From: Tessaracoccus sp. MC1679
GTDB taxonomy: Bacteria > Actinomycetota > Actinomycetes > Propionibacteriales > Propionibacteriaceae
Assembly (NCBI RefSeq): GCF_014164775.1
Contig: NZ_JACJGB010000003.1
Coordinates: forward strand, 186,001 to 250,000
Reading direction: 5' to 3'
DNA: 64,000 nucleotides
Part shown: piece by piece, positions 1-7,937 of the stretch
Numbering within the stretch: the stretch's first letter is position 1
Layout: the number at the start of each line of letters is the position of its first letter
The notes under the pieces: generated by a model
Told to the model about the DNA's origin: nothing
The model's input: only the letters and a program-made list of their open reading frames with translations
Databases searched by the model: none
Program-made: the position numbers and the translations under genes

Positions 1-1
1 G

Positions 2-1672
2 CGGGTGCGCAAGGCGGTGGCGTACCAGACATCGCGGGGGGTGCCCTGTGCCGAGCTCTCCGACCGCTGCCGGCGGACGCTGGACCGGGTGCGCGACAAC
101 GGTTTCGAGCACTACTACGACAGGCAACGGCAGTGGCTCGACAAGTTCTGGCTCGATGCCGACGTCGAGGTGGAGGGCCAGCCGCACATCCAGCAGGCCG
201 TGCGGTGGTGCCTGTTCCAGCTGGCCCAGGCCACGGCGCGCAGCGACCAGCAGGGGATCGCGGCGAAGGGAGTCACCGGCTCCGGGTACGAGGGGCACTA
301 CTTCTGGGACACGGAGATCTACCTGGTCCCCTTCCTCATCTACACCGCGCCCGGCGTGGCGCGCAACGCGCTGAGGTTCCGGGTCAATCTGCTGCCCCAG
401 GCCAGGGAGCGGGCCGCGGTGATGTCACAACGTGGCGCCCTCTACCCCTGGCGCACGATCAACGGCGAGGAGGCCTCCGCCTACTACGCGGCAGGCACGG
501 CGCAGTACCACATCGATGCGGATGTGGCCTTCGCCTTCTCGAAGTACCGCGACCTCACCGGCGACACCGAGTTCATGTACCGCGACGGCGCCGCCGTGAT
601 GGTGGAGACGGCCCGGCTCTGGGCGGACCTCGGCTTCTGGAGGGCGGAGTCCGACGGCACTCAGCGGTTCCACATCCACGGCGTGACCGGGCCCGACGAG
701 TACACGGCGGTGGTCAACAACAACATGTTCACCAACGTCATGGCCCGGGCGAATCTCCGCTCGGCCGCCGCCCTGATGCGGGAGATGCGCGCGACCGACG
801 ACCACGCGTACCGCCGCGTCGCGGCCGCCCTTCGGCTGGACCCAGCCGAGATCGACGAGTGGGAGGCCTGCGCCGACGGGATGGTCGTGCCGTTCGACGA
901 GACCTTCGGCATCCACCCCCAGGACGACAAGTTCCTCTCCTCAGAGCTGTGGGACCTGCCGAACACACCCGAGGACAAGCGACCGCTGCTGCTCAACTAC
1001 CACCCGCTGGTCATCTACCGCTTCCAGGTCCTCAAGCAGGCCGACGTGGTGCTCGCGCTCTTCCTTCAGGGCGACGAGTTCACCTCGGAGGAGAAGCGTG
1101 CGGACTTCGAGTACTACGACCCCATCACCACGGGAGACTCCACACTCTCGGGGGTGGTGCAGTCCGTGATGGCGGCCGAGGTGGGATACCAGGACATGGC
1201 CATGCAGTACTTCCTCTCGGGCCTGTACGTGGACCTGGCGGACCTTCACTCCAACGCCCGGGACGGGGCGCACATCGCCTCCACCGGCGGGGTGTGGAAC
1301 GCGCTGGTCTACGGGTTCGGGGGGCTGCGTGACCACCACGGCCGGATCTCGTTCGACCCACGGCTCCCGGCGGGGTGGGCGGCCCTCACGTTCCCACTGA
1401 GGATCCGCGGCTCCCGGCTCCGGGTCCGCTTGAGTGCGCAGGCGATCTCATTCGAGGTGGAGGAGGGCGGCGCGGTCGATCTCACCGTCCGCGGGGCGGC
1501 CGTGACGGTGCAGCCCGGTTCGCCGGTCACCGTCGTGCTGGAGGATCAGGGTACGCGGCTACCCTCTATGGAGGGCAGCCCCCTCGTCCTCGGAGAGAAC
1601 CGCGAGGACGGGTCTGTGGTCCGCGCGATTGTGCCCGAGTCGCATCCCCAGGAAGTGACGAGTTCTGACTGA
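2..1672 (+). CDS. Glycoside hydrolase family 65 disaccharide phosphorylase, C-terminal part
   Basis: This enzyme probably splits an alpha-linked glucose disaccharide (maltose, trehalose or kojibiose) with phosphate, giving beta-glucose 1-phosphate and glucose in the cytoplasm. The gene enters from the left edge: about 555 residues are present, against roughly 750-800 for the family, so the N-terminal beta-domain lies outside. The family landmark GPDEY-x-x-x-x-NN is present; its Glu, encoded at 698-700, is the general acid of GH65. Upstream is the substrate-pocket stretch WDTEIYLVP, and after the (alpha/alpha)6 barrel a short beta-domain follows. The stop codon overlaps the next start by one base, so the two genes are probably co-transcribed. 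The family is firm; the preferred disaccharide cannot be told from this fragment. Confidence 0.9.
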   Translation, partial: RVRKAVAYQTSRGVPCAELSDRCRRTLDRVRDNGFEHYYDRQRQWLDKFWLDADVEVEGQPHIQQAVRWCLFQLAQATARSDQQGIAAKGVTGSGYEGHYFWDTEIYLVPFLIYTAPGVARNALRFRVNLLPQARERAAVMSQRGALYPWRTINGEEASAYYAAGTAQYHIDADVAFAFSKYRDLTGDTEFMYRDGAAVMVETARLWADLGFWRAESDGTQRFHIHGVTGPDEYTAVVNNNMFTNVMARANLRSAAALMREMRATDDHAYRRVAAALRLDPAEIDEWEACADGMVVPFDETFGIHPQDDKFLSSELWDLPNTPEDKRPLLLNYHPLVIYRFQVLKQADVVLALFLQGDEFTSEEKRADFEYYDPITTGDSTLSGVVQSVMAAEVGYQDMAMQYFLSGLYVDLADLHSNARDGAHIASTGGVWNALVYGFGGLRDHHGRISFDPRLPAGWAALTFPLRIRGSRLRVRLSAQAISFEVEEGGAVDLTVRGAAVTVQPGSPVTVVLEDQGTRLPSMEGSPLVLGENREDGSVVRAIVPESHPQEVTSSD

Positions 1673-2964
1673 TGACTGCTGAAGTGACCGGCGCTGTGCG
1701 CGAGGCGTTCGAGTCGCGCACCACCGCCCGCGGATTCGAACTGCTCGGCGAGGGCAGGCTGACACGCCTCGCCGTCGAATTCCAGGATGGTTGGGGCCAC
1801 CCGCGCCCGGCCGCGGACGCGGTGGGAGTCGACGTCGAGCATGAGGCCGGCGTGGCCGCCACTGTGCGGGTGCGTTCCGGGCAGCGGATGCGCCTCGAAG
1901 TCTCGCTGGAGTCCCAGTCCCAGGACGTGGTGACGGTGCCCGGCCCCCTCCTGCGCGTCGAGGGACTCCTCGAGCCAATCTCCTGGCTGGCCGGTGCGTC
2001 CGGGGAGATCGCACTGCGCTCTGCGGCCGGGCCCGGGCTGCTCACCCAGCGGCGCGGGTTGTCCGCCCCGTCGGACGAGGTAGGGGTGTCCTACCCGCTC
2101 GAAGAATCCGTGCTCGTGCGTCCCCGGCAGATGGTGTCGGCAGCATGGACCTACGAAGCGCACCATGGGGACGAACTCGAGGTCCCCGCCGAGCCGTCAT
2201 GGTTGCCGTGGGCACGGCACGTCCCCCTCGGGCAGCCGGTCGAGTTCAGCGCGCCCGACGGCACGGTCACCGTCCCTGACGGGGTCCAGATGGAGGAGAG
2301 TGAGGGCGAGTTCTCGCTCGTCACCCCGCCCGGTCTGGTGCAGGTGGGGGTGTGGGGGCCCGGGGGGCGGACCTCGGTGGAGGTGGGCGCCTTCCGGGAC
2401 CTGGCGGTGCTGCGAGGCGAGCTGATGGCCTCCGGCCCGAGGAGCGACGCCTGGGCCTACGTCGCGGTCCGGCACATGCTCGACGCGTGGGCCTCCGATG
2501 ATCTGCTCGACGCCGTCGACAGGGTGATCGGCGAGCACCAGGACAGGCCCACGGCCTGGATCGCGTGTGCGGCGGCGCTGGCGGGACAGCTCGGGCTTCC
2601 CGTGGAGAGCGAGGCGGCGGCGTCGGCCACCGAGGTGCTGGCGCGGGCCTCGCGGCGCGACGGTGTGCTGCTGGCACTGCACGGGCTGGTTCCCATCGAG
2701 CTGGGGTCCGGGACATGGCCGGTGGGGGACTTCGACGTGCTGGGGGCGCAGGCGTTCGCGGCCATCGGGTTCGGGCGGATCAGCACGGATCCGAGGCCGC
2801 TCCGCGGGGCGGACGTGGCGTTGGCCAAGCTCTACGCGGCCGGACTGGGGGAGACCGAACGAGGGATCCGGCTCGCCGCCTACGCGCAGGCGGCGGAGAA
2901 CCGACTCCTGTGTCAGCTGTCCATCCAGCCGTCGGTCTCCGACGTGGCCTGGTTGTCGATCTAG
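1672..2964 (+). CDS. Uncharacterised protein translationally coupled to the GH65 phosphorylase
   Basis: I do not recognise this 430-residue protein. The first half (about residues 1-240) is rich in short hydrophobic/polar alternation, Val, Gly and Pro, and looks beta-rich. The second half (about 245-430) is Ala/Leu-rich and looks helical, with several Asp-Ala-Trp and Ala-Leu-Ala segments. There is no signal peptide, membrane segment or recognisable catalytic motif. Its ATG shares one base with the stop of the phosphorylase, which argues for co-translation and a related job, perhaps in oligosaccharide metabolism. That link is inference from position. A repeat cluster begins directly after its stop. 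Confidence 0.7.
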   Translation: MTAEVTGAVREAFESRTTARGFELLGEGRLTRLAVEFQDGWGHPRPAADAVGVDVEHEAGVAATVRVRSGQRMRLEVSLESQSQDVVTVPGPLLRVEGLLEPISWLAGASGEIALRSAAGPGLLTQRRGLSAPSDEVGVSYPLEESVLVRPRQMVSAAWTYEAHHGDELEVPAEPSWLPWARHVPLGQPVEFSAPDGTVTVPDGVQMEESEGEFSLVTPPGLVQVGVWGPGGRTSVEVGAFRDLAVLRGELMASGPRSDAWAYVAVRHMLDAWASDDLLDAVDRVIGEHQDRPTAWIACAAALAGQLGLPVESEAAASATEVLARASRRDGVLLALHGLVPIELGSGTWPVGDFDVLGAQAFAAIGFGRISTDPRPLRGADVALAKLYAAGLGETERGIRLAAYAQAAENRLLCQLSIQPSVSDVAWLSI

Positions 2965-2970
2965 CGGTCA

Positions 2971-3025
2971 TCCCCAACCGCTGGCTGAGGAGCCGCGTAG
3001 CGGCCTCGAAGCCTGAGAAACGTCA
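2971..3025 (+). repeat. REP-like unit, copy A (55 bases)
   Basis: This copy matches the one at 3143-3197 at 53 of 55 positions, differing only at CGTAG/CGCAG and GCCTGAGA/GCCTCAGA. It starts 7 bases after the stop of the upstream gene. With the inverted copy at 3040-3091 it can fold into a long imperfect hairpin, which may end transcription. Confidence 0.85.
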
Positions 3026-3039
3026 GCCGACAAGGTCGC

Positions 3040-3091
3040 CTTCTCGAGGCTTCGAGGCTCGTCGCTGCGCTCCTCACACCTCGGCCAGCGG
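3040..3091 (-). repeat. REP-like unit, inverted variant
   Basis: Read on the minus strand this stretch begins CCGCTGGCCGAGGTGTGAGG and continues with GCGCAGCGACGAGCCTCGAAG. It is a sister variant of the unit, with GCGCAGCGACGAG in place of CCGCGCAGCGGC. It lies in inverted orientation to copy A. Confidence 0.75.
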
Positions 3092-3118
3092 GGTGGGCAC
3101 GCGTAGCCGCCCTCCGAC

Positions 3119-3139
3119 GCTGGCTGAGGAGCCGCGCAG
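3119..3139 (+). repeat. REP-like unit, truncated copy
   Basis: Only the first part, GCTGGCTGAGGAGCCGCGCAG, is present before the sequence runs into the next full copy. This suggests duplication or partial deletion inside the cluster. Confidence 0.7.
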
Positions 3140-3142
3140 TCC

Positions 3143-3197
3143 TCCCCAACCGCTGGCTGAGGAGCCGCGCAGCGGCCTCGAAGCCTCAGAAACGTCA
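3143..3197 (+). repeat. REP-like unit, copy C (55 bases)
   Basis: This is the second full direct copy, 53 of 55 bases identical to 2971-3025. The match covers the flanking TCCCCAA and the trailing AAACGTCA, so the repeat unit is wider than the palindromic core. Confidence 0.85.
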
Positions 3198-3464
3198 CTC
3201 ATCACACCCCGCCTCGGGGCACCACCATGCCCACCCAACCCCCACCGCCTGCTCCGGATCTCGACGCCCTCATCCGACGCAGCTCCGCCGCTTGGGCGCA
3301 GGCCGGCTAGCAGCCATCCCCGAGAGTTCACCCGGGAATCCCACAACCTGGTCACGAGTGCAGGGCAGCCGCCTCAGTGAAAGAACGCTTGTCAGCTCCA
3401 GTTTCAGCGAGCCCGCGCCTGACCAGCGAGGGTGAAGGAGGGCAAGGACTACCACCTATGCCGC

Positions 3465-3812
3465 TCAGCGCGTGCGGGCGAGTTGGTCCTCGAGGTTGAA
3501 GACCTCCTCCAGCAGTACGAACCCCTCGTCAGGGGCCACGTCAAGGTCGGCGAAGAACTCGCCCATCTCGGCCTGCCAGCGGGCGTTGACCTCGGTATTG
3601 CCCATCGCTTCCTGGGCGGCCACCAGATCTTCGGATTCCACATAGCCGATCAGCAGCCCGTCGGGGCGCATGAACAGCGAGTAGTTGTGCCATCCCGACG
3701 CCTTGAGCGCCTGCAGCATCTCCGGCCAGACGGCGGCGTGGCGGGCCTTGTACTCGTCCAAGCGCTCGGGCCGGACGTGGAGTTCGAAGCAGTAGCGGCG
3801 ACGGGTGGTCAT
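3465..3812 (-). CDS. rhaM: L-rhamnose mutarotase
   Basis: This small cytoplasmic enzyme interconverts the alpha and beta anomers of L-rhamnose so that the isomerase receives the right form. The 115-residue product has the family core: K-A-R-H-x-x-V-W-P-E, whose His matches the catalytic His22 of E. coli RhaM, followed by HNYSLFMRPDGLLIGYVE and a C-terminal LLEEVFNLE. I chose the ATG at 3812 because AGGAGGA lies just upstream on the minus strand and because upstream residues are not family-like. No rhamnose isomerase, kinase or transporter is near, so it stands alone here. It could serve a rhamnose pathway elsewhere or another deoxyhexose. Confidence 0.88.
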   Translation of the reverse strand: MTTRRRYCFELHVRPERLDEYKARHAAVWPEMLQALKASGWHNYSLFMRPDGLLIGYVESEDLVAAQEAMGNTEVNARWQAEMGEFFADLDVAPDEGFVLLEEVFNLEDQLARTR

Positions 3813-3902
3813 GGGGGCGTCCTCCTGGATGCGACCGAATTGAAACGATCGAATCACGGGCTTCCACTCATGTCAAGGGAGCCGGGCGACGCAGGATGCG
3901 GC

Positions 3903-3933
3903 AGAGGGACCCGCACGGTGTGCGGGTCCCTCT
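3903..3933 (-). terminator. 14-bp perfect hairpin after the fasciclin gene
   Basis: The arms 3903-3916 and 3920-3933 (AGAGGGACCCGCAC and its complement) pair perfectly around a 3-base loop. It lies about 25 bases past the stop of the minus-strand fasciclin gene. No T-run follows, as is common for actinobacterial terminators. Confidence 0.65.
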
Positions 3934-3957
3934 GATTGCCGTGGCGTGTGCCAGATG

Positions 3958-4563
3958 TCAGCCGAGCAGCGCGGCGGCATCGACCGTCGGCGGCACGATG
4001 ACCTTGTCGATGACGTGGATGACCCCGTTGGAGGCATCGACGTCGGTGGTGACGACGTTGGCGTCGTTGACCATGACGCCGCCGTCGGTGGTGATTGCGA
4101 TGGTGGAGCCCTCCACCGTCGCGACATCGCCGGCCGTGACGTCAGCGGCCATGACCTCGCCGGAGACGACGTGGTAGGTCAGGATGCTGGTGAGGGCGTC
4201 CTTGTTCTCCGGGAGCAGGAGGGCGTCGAGCAGGCCCTCGGGGAGCGCGTCGAACGCGTCATCGGTGGGCGCGAAGACCGTGAAGGGTCCATCGCCCGAC
4301 AGCGTCTCGACGAGGTCGGCCGCGGTCACCGCAGCGACGAGGGTCTCGAAGTCGGGGTTGCCGGCGGCCACGTCCACGATGGTGCCGGCCTCCTCCATGG
4401 GGGCCTCGGACATTGACTCGCTCATGGACTCCGACGGCGAGGCCGCGGCGCTGGTCGTTTCAGCGGTGCTCGCCTCCGGCGTCATCTCGTCACTGGCTCC
4501 CGCGCATCCGGACAGGAACAGAAGTGCTGCGACGCTTCCGGCAGCTGCGATCTTGATGTTCAT
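3958..4563 (-). CDS. Secreted fasciclin (FAS1) domain lipoprotein
   Basis: This 201-residue protein has an N-terminal signal ending in the lipobox LSGC (Cys20), so it should be lipid-anchored on the outer face of the membrane. A low-complexity Ser/Glu/Ala/Met linker (about residues 21-58) is followed by one FAS1 domain. Its H1 motif [11 protein letters not shown], central YHVV and H2 motif [13 protein letters not shown] are all readable. FAS1 proteins act in adhesion and cell-surface interactions; mycobacterial MPT70/MPT83 are relatives. A perfect hairpin follows the gene. No partner gene is evident. Confidence 0.92.
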   Translation of the reverse strand: MNIKIAAAGSVAALLFLSGCAGASDEMTPEASTAETTSAAASPSESMSESMSEAPMEEAGTIVDVAAGNPDFETLVAAVTAADLVETLSGDGPFTVFAPTDDAFDALPEGLLDALLLPENKDALTSILTYHVVSGEVMAADVTAGDVATVEGSTIAITTDGGVMVNDANVVTTDVDASNGVIHVIDKVIVPPTVDAAALLG

Positions 4564-4734
4564 GGTGTCTCCTTGGTGTGGGATGAAGCCGCCGTGTGCA
4601 GCTCGCTCTCACAGATGGATTCGCATGAAGTGCCGCCCTCGGATGCACCTGGGGCCGACTTTTTTCGGACGCGATCCTGAAGACCGGCCGACACGTGATG
4701 ACACTGCGTGGTTTACGAGGCGCCGCGCAACGAA

Positions 4735-4975
4735 GATGATGACCTGGCTGCGGCCCGGGGGCCGCACCCACGCGATCGAAGCCGACGTCATCGAGCGCCG
4801 AGGACAAGCTCTGCTCAAGCCCGCCCTTGCCGCCCACGTCGAGGCCCTACCGCTGGGCATCGCCCACGAACTGCGCCACCAACGCCTTGTCCACCAGTGG
4901 CGGGACCGTCGTCGTCACCTGCTCCTCGACCTCCGCCACGGCCGCCTCAGCGACCGGCTCAACCTGCATCCTCAT
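4735..4975 (-). pseudogene. Remnant of an IS256-like (Mutator-type) transposase, N-terminal end
   Basis: On the minus strand a 42-codon open stretch from ATG at 4975 reads VPPLVDKALVAQFVGDAQR and then hits TAG at 4847-4849. The same frame continues with GLDVGGKGGL. The pattern LV-x(n)-A-QA-x-GL-x-x-x-GKGGL is what I know from the N-terminus of IS256-family transposases. The catalytic DDE region is missing. The sequence just upstream (4986-5022, with GTACGGTTTCCGG) could be the terminal inverted repeat, but I cannot pair it with a second end. Family assignment is tentative. Confidence 0.4.
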
Positions 4976-5529
4976 CGGGAACCTCTTTCATCGGAGTTAC
5001 ACCGGAAACCGTACGGTCCCTCTTCTAAAACCTCGAGAAGAACCGGCATCGAACCGGGGATGGTTCAGAGCTTCTCGGCACGAACGTTCCTCGGGCCATG
5101 TCGATGCAGGTACGAAAGTTCCTTGGGTGCTCCCGACGACGGAATGAACGTGCCCAAAAGCCGATGACGCATTGACGTGGTCGGCGACGTATGGGAGGGT
5201 TCGATCCAACTTGCCACGCCCATCGAGGGTGCGACACCATGCATTCTTGGGAGAGCTCAACGACTGTGATTCGAAGAGCGATGGGTTCGATGGTAGGGGT
5301 GCTGGCTCCGATCCGACTGTCGGTGGAACCGCTGTTGCATTGGCGAACAAGGAGCACAATAGCGAATGCGCGAGACCCACGAGTCGTGGTTGGAATGCAA
5401 CTCGAATGGGCCGTTGACTGAGACGGAAATATCCGTATCCGCACGCTGGCCGAAAGTTGACCCTCCCCAAGGGGCAGTGTGAGCCACCGCATACCGTAGG
5501 CTCGCAATCAGTCAATCAGAAAAGAGGGG
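4976..5529. other. Gene-free, A/T-richer interval
   Basis: I see no gene with plausible codon use in these 554 bases. The stretch is visibly richer in A and T than the rest of the window. It contains a short palindrome ACGGAAATATCCGT at 5423-5436 just after a TTGACT. These could belong to a promoter of the following secreted-protein gene, but spacing and -10 are not convincing. Confidence 0.5.
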
Positions 5530-6180
5530 ATGATGAATGATCGCCAATCCGCAGAACGTCGCGTCGGTCAGCTTCTTCGGGTAGCGCTCTCCGTGTTCGT
5601 TGCGGCCGTACTCCTGCTCGCGAGCACCCCAGCCCAGGCATCCGGTGACAGGAGCGATCCAGTCGAGTTCGATCTCGAGCACGTAGTTGTTGCCGCTATG
5701 GCAGGGAGCGCAACAAAGGCGCAGATCGCTTGGCTAATATCGAAGCATCCGACGGTGGCTGATCGAACGCCTGCACCTGACGTCGAGGACGACATCACGG
5801 AACTGGCTCTGACGCAAGGCGAGTTGAGCCGAGCGAGCTGCAAGGAGGTCTGGGGCACCCGGACAAAGCGCTCGATCACCGGGGCGGTTGTCCTGTACAA
5901 GTACACCCACAAGGTTCAATTCTGCTGGTTGGGAGGAGCGGTCACGTCGGCCGCGACGACCTCGGCCTACTTCACGAACGTGGACTTCAGTGTGGACATT
6001 GTGACAACGAATCACAACAGTTGGAAGTCTGGTGTGGGAACGCCCACGGCGTACGTCTTTCGACAGGGTCGCGTGAACCACATAATTCCCGTTGTCGGAG
6101 GAATAATCGGCCACACATACCCATGGGTGAAGCTCAAGGTGACCGGGGCAGGCAGCGCGACATACACGCAAGGAGAGTAA
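5530..6180 (+). CDS. Unrecognised secreted protein with two cysteines
   Basis: The 216-residue product starts with a basic stretch and a hydrophobic segment (about residues 13-33) ending in PAQA|S, a good signal peptidase I site after residue 37. The mature part has two cysteines (about 104 and 132) that could form a disulfide. Its later half is rich in aromatic, Thr and Ser residues, which looks beta-rich. The start is supported by AAAGAGGGG directly before ATG. A 66-residue glycine-rich membrane peptide follows one base after the stop, so the two form a cassette. Lower G+C and flanking transposase remnants suggest horizontal gain. I know no family for it; a secreted toxin, bacteriocin-like or surface protein are all open. 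Confidence 0.65.
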   Translation: MMNDRQSAERRVGQLLRVALSVFVAAVLLLASTPAQASGDRSDPVEFDLEHVVVAAMAGSATKAQIAWLISKHPTVADRTPAPDVEDDITELALTQGELSRASCKEVWGTRTKRSITGAVVLYKYTHKVQFCWLGGAVTSAATTSAYFTNVDFSVDIVTTNHNSWKSGVGTPTAYVFRQGRVNHIIPVVGGIIGHTYPWVKLKVTGAGSATYTQGE

Positions 6181-6181
6181 G

Positions 6182-6382
6182 GTGCCTCGCATTCTCGTTC
6201 CAGTCTTCGTGGGGATCATGACGGGCGGACTTATCATTGGGCCCATCCTCGGCGCCGCGATCGGCATCCTCTTCGGTGGATTCTTGGGTGGTTTTGAGTG
6301 GGGGGTCTCAATGGTGGCGGGTGCGGCATTAGGAGCGTGGCTAGGCTTGCAGTGGGCGCATCGGACGACTGTCTCGAAGTAG
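6182..6382 (+). CDS. Small glycine-zipper membrane peptide
   Basis: This 66-residue peptide is nearly all membrane-compatible: two hydrophobic stretches (about residues 4-34 and 42-60) dense in G-x-x-x-G and A-x-x-x-G steps, ending in the basic tail WAHRTTVSK. The GTG start sits one base after the upstream stop, with AAGGAGAG overlapping the end of the upstream gene as ribosome site, so translation is coupled. Glycine-zipper peptides occur as holins, small toxins, and immunity or anchor proteins; nothing here decides among them. It is probably a functional partner of the secreted protein before it. Confidence 0.6.
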   Translation: MPRILVPVFVGIMTGGLIIGPILGAAIGILFGGFLGGFEWGVSMVAGAALGAWLGLQWAHRTTVSK

Positions 6383-6656
6383 CCGGTCTATGGGCACGAC
6401 ATTGCCCGCCGACACCGCCGCTCAGGCCCTTCCTCATCGGCCGACTCCATCACTGGGAGCTTGTCGTTGAGATGGTCACCGGGTAGGAATCTCGCACTAA
6501 CCTCGATCGTTCATGGCGGAGTGAGCGACGCGTGCGGTAGATAGGCCGGAGTGCCTTCTGACTACGGGATACTTGGACTTGCGACTGTTCAAGACCCCTG
6601 AAGTGGAAGACGCTCCGTAGACGCCAGGCGCAGGAAGATCGCCACGGCCCGGGCCC
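6383..6656. other. Interval with no identifiable gene
   Basis: I see no coding frame that I can support. It separates the secreted-protein cassette from the IS1380-type remnant and probably contains decayed insertion-sequence DNA. Confidence 0.4.
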
Positions 6657-7477
6657 GTGTCCGCCGCCCCGGTCGGGCCGGGTCGAACACCGCCGTCGAC
6701 CACATTCAGGTCCTGGGCGAGGCGATCACCCAGATCCCGATGCCGTTGTCGCCGCCATCTCTTGATCCGCTGCGACGGGGCCGGCGCCTCCCACCAGTTG
6801 CTGGACTGGCTCACTGCACAAGGCCAAGTCAGAGGCCGCAGCCTGGACTACAGCGTGGGGTTCACGATCGGCGAGAAGGTGCGTGCCGCGATCACCGAAC
6901 TTCCCGCGGGCTTGTGGTCGCCGGCGCTGAAGGCAGGGGGTGAGGTCCGCGAGGGCGGGGACGTCGCTGAGGTCACCGGACTCCTGGACCTGACCAGTTG
7001 GCCGCCCGGGATGCGTGATCCTGCGCCGCGAACGCCCCCATCCGGGGGCTCAACTGTCGCTGTTCGAAGCCCACGACGGGTGGCGGTATCGAGCGTTCGC
7101 CACCAACACCGGCAGCGGAACTCTGCAGTTCCTCGAGGCCCGTCACCGGGCGCATGCCCGGGTCGAGGACCGGATCCGACATGCCAAAGAATCGGGCTTG
7201 GGGCAGGTTCCCGTCCCGCGAGTTCAGTATCAACCAGACCTGGCTTGCGCTCACGATGATCGCCGCCGATCTGGTCGCCTGGCTCAAGATGCTGGCCCTT
7301 GACGGCGACCTCGCGAAAGCCGAACCCAAGGCACTCAGGCATCGGTTGCTGCACGTCCCGGCCCGACTCGTTCACGGCGCCCGACGGCGCCTGCTGCGTC
7401 TACCCAAGACCTGGCCCTGGGTCGAGCACCTCGTGGCCGCGTTCGCCCGGATCGCCGCGATCCCACCACCGCACTGA
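6657..7477 (+). pseudogene. IS1380-type transposase, C-terminal remnant with frameshifts
   Basis: Pieces of one protein are readable in different forward frames. Near 6757-7014 the text RCDGAGASHQLLDWLTAQG, YSVGFTIGEKV and VAEVTGLLDL precedes SWPPGMR. From 7015 the reading continues as RRERPHPGAQLSLFEA, YRAFATNTGSGTLQFLE and RHRAHARVEDRIR. From about 7200 it goes on as INQTWLALTMIAADLVAWLKMLAL to a stop at 7475-7477. This order is typical of IS1380-family transposases, including the C-terminal ARVEDRIR-x-x-K region. At least two frameshifts and the missing N-terminal half mean it is dead. A possible right end reading CATGAAAGAGGGAGGCTA lies at 7617-7634. Confidence 0.8.
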
Positions 7478-7687
7478 CCCCACCCCGTCCGCACCAAGCC
7501 GAGGAACCTGGAGAACCGCCCACCGGCAGCGTCAGCCGGCGAACAACCGCGCCCTCACCCGGCCCAGTGTTCAGATCGGGCTCCGACAGCCCAGCTGACA
7601 GCTCTCAAGCCGCCTCATGAAAGAGGGAGGCTAATCTGGTACGCCGTGAGCCCCCCGGGGGGGGGCAAAACCTGCTCTGGCCTTTGC

Positions 7688-7763
7688 TGGTCGGGGCGAC
7701 AGGACTCGAACCTGCGGTCTCCTGCTCCCAAAGCAGGCGCGCTAGCCACTACGCTACGCCCCG
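7688..7763 (-). tRNA. tRNA-Pro (anticodon UGG)
   Basis: On the minus strand the acceptor CGGGGCG pairs with CGCCCCG. The anticodon stem CCTGC/GCAGG encloses the loop TTTGGGA, giving anticodon TGG. The T-arm contains GGTTCGAGTCC. CCA is encoded at 7688-7690. All four arms fold. Confidence 0.95.
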
Positions 7764-7768
7764 GTGGC

Positions 7769-7811
7769 CGTCGAAACCCCTGTCAGTGGAGCCTGACAAG
7801 GGGCTTCGACG
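7769..7811 (-). terminator. Long inverted repeat between the two tRNA genes
   Basis: The arms 7769-7786 (CGTCGAAACCCCTGTCAG) and 7793-7811 pair almost perfectly around a 6-base loop. It sits just downstream of the minus-strand tRNA-Gly and upstream of tRNA-Pro, so it may end or process the tRNA-Gly transcript. Confidence 0.5.
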
Positions 7812-7816
7812 ACTCG

Positions 7817-7887
7817 AGCGGATGACGGGAATCGAACCCGCGTAGTTAGTTTGGAAGACTAGGGCTCTACCATTGAGCTACATCCGC
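7817..7887 (-). tRNA. tRNA-Gly (anticodon UCC)
   Basis: On the minus strand the acceptor GCGGATG pairs with CATCCGC. The anticodon loop CTTCCAA gives anticodon TCC, and the T-arm contains GGGTTCGATTCCC. CCA is not encoded; CGA follows the discriminator base. Confidence 0.95.
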
Positions 7888-7937
7888 AGAACCGTCGATG
7901 ACTCTACCAGCCGACTGCTGGAGAGCGCGATTCCAAC

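Larger units (their letters stand above)
2965..3464. repeat. Gene-free interval with a cluster of interspersed REP-like repeats
   Basis: About 500 bases carry no credible gene. Positions 2971-3197 are packed with direct and inverted copies of a unit built on CTGGCTGAGGAGCCGCG followed by AGCGGCCTCGAAGCCT. The copies are itemised separately. Related 'tGAGGAGCgcGcAGCGgcgtCTCGAA' units are, to my knowledge, common between genes in several actinobacteria, but I have not searched. Positions 3198-3464 hold no gene or clear signal that I can support. Confidence 0.75.

Noticed and set aside
5031..5065. A tRNA T-arm-like stretch GGTTCGATGCCGG on the minus strand
   Set aside because: No acceptor stem or anticodon arm pairs with it. 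It could be chance or a relic of a tRNA end, but cannot be supported.
4184..5167. A 327-codon plus-strand open frame after the fasciclin region
   Set aside because: Half of it is antisense to the fasciclin gene, the rest runs antisense to a transposase remnant, and there is no ribosome site.
7651..7667. A GC-only palindrome of C and G runs before the tRNA-Pro gene
   Set aside because: It is homopolymer-like and not followed by T on the tRNA strand. It might be a terminator, but the evidence is too weak.
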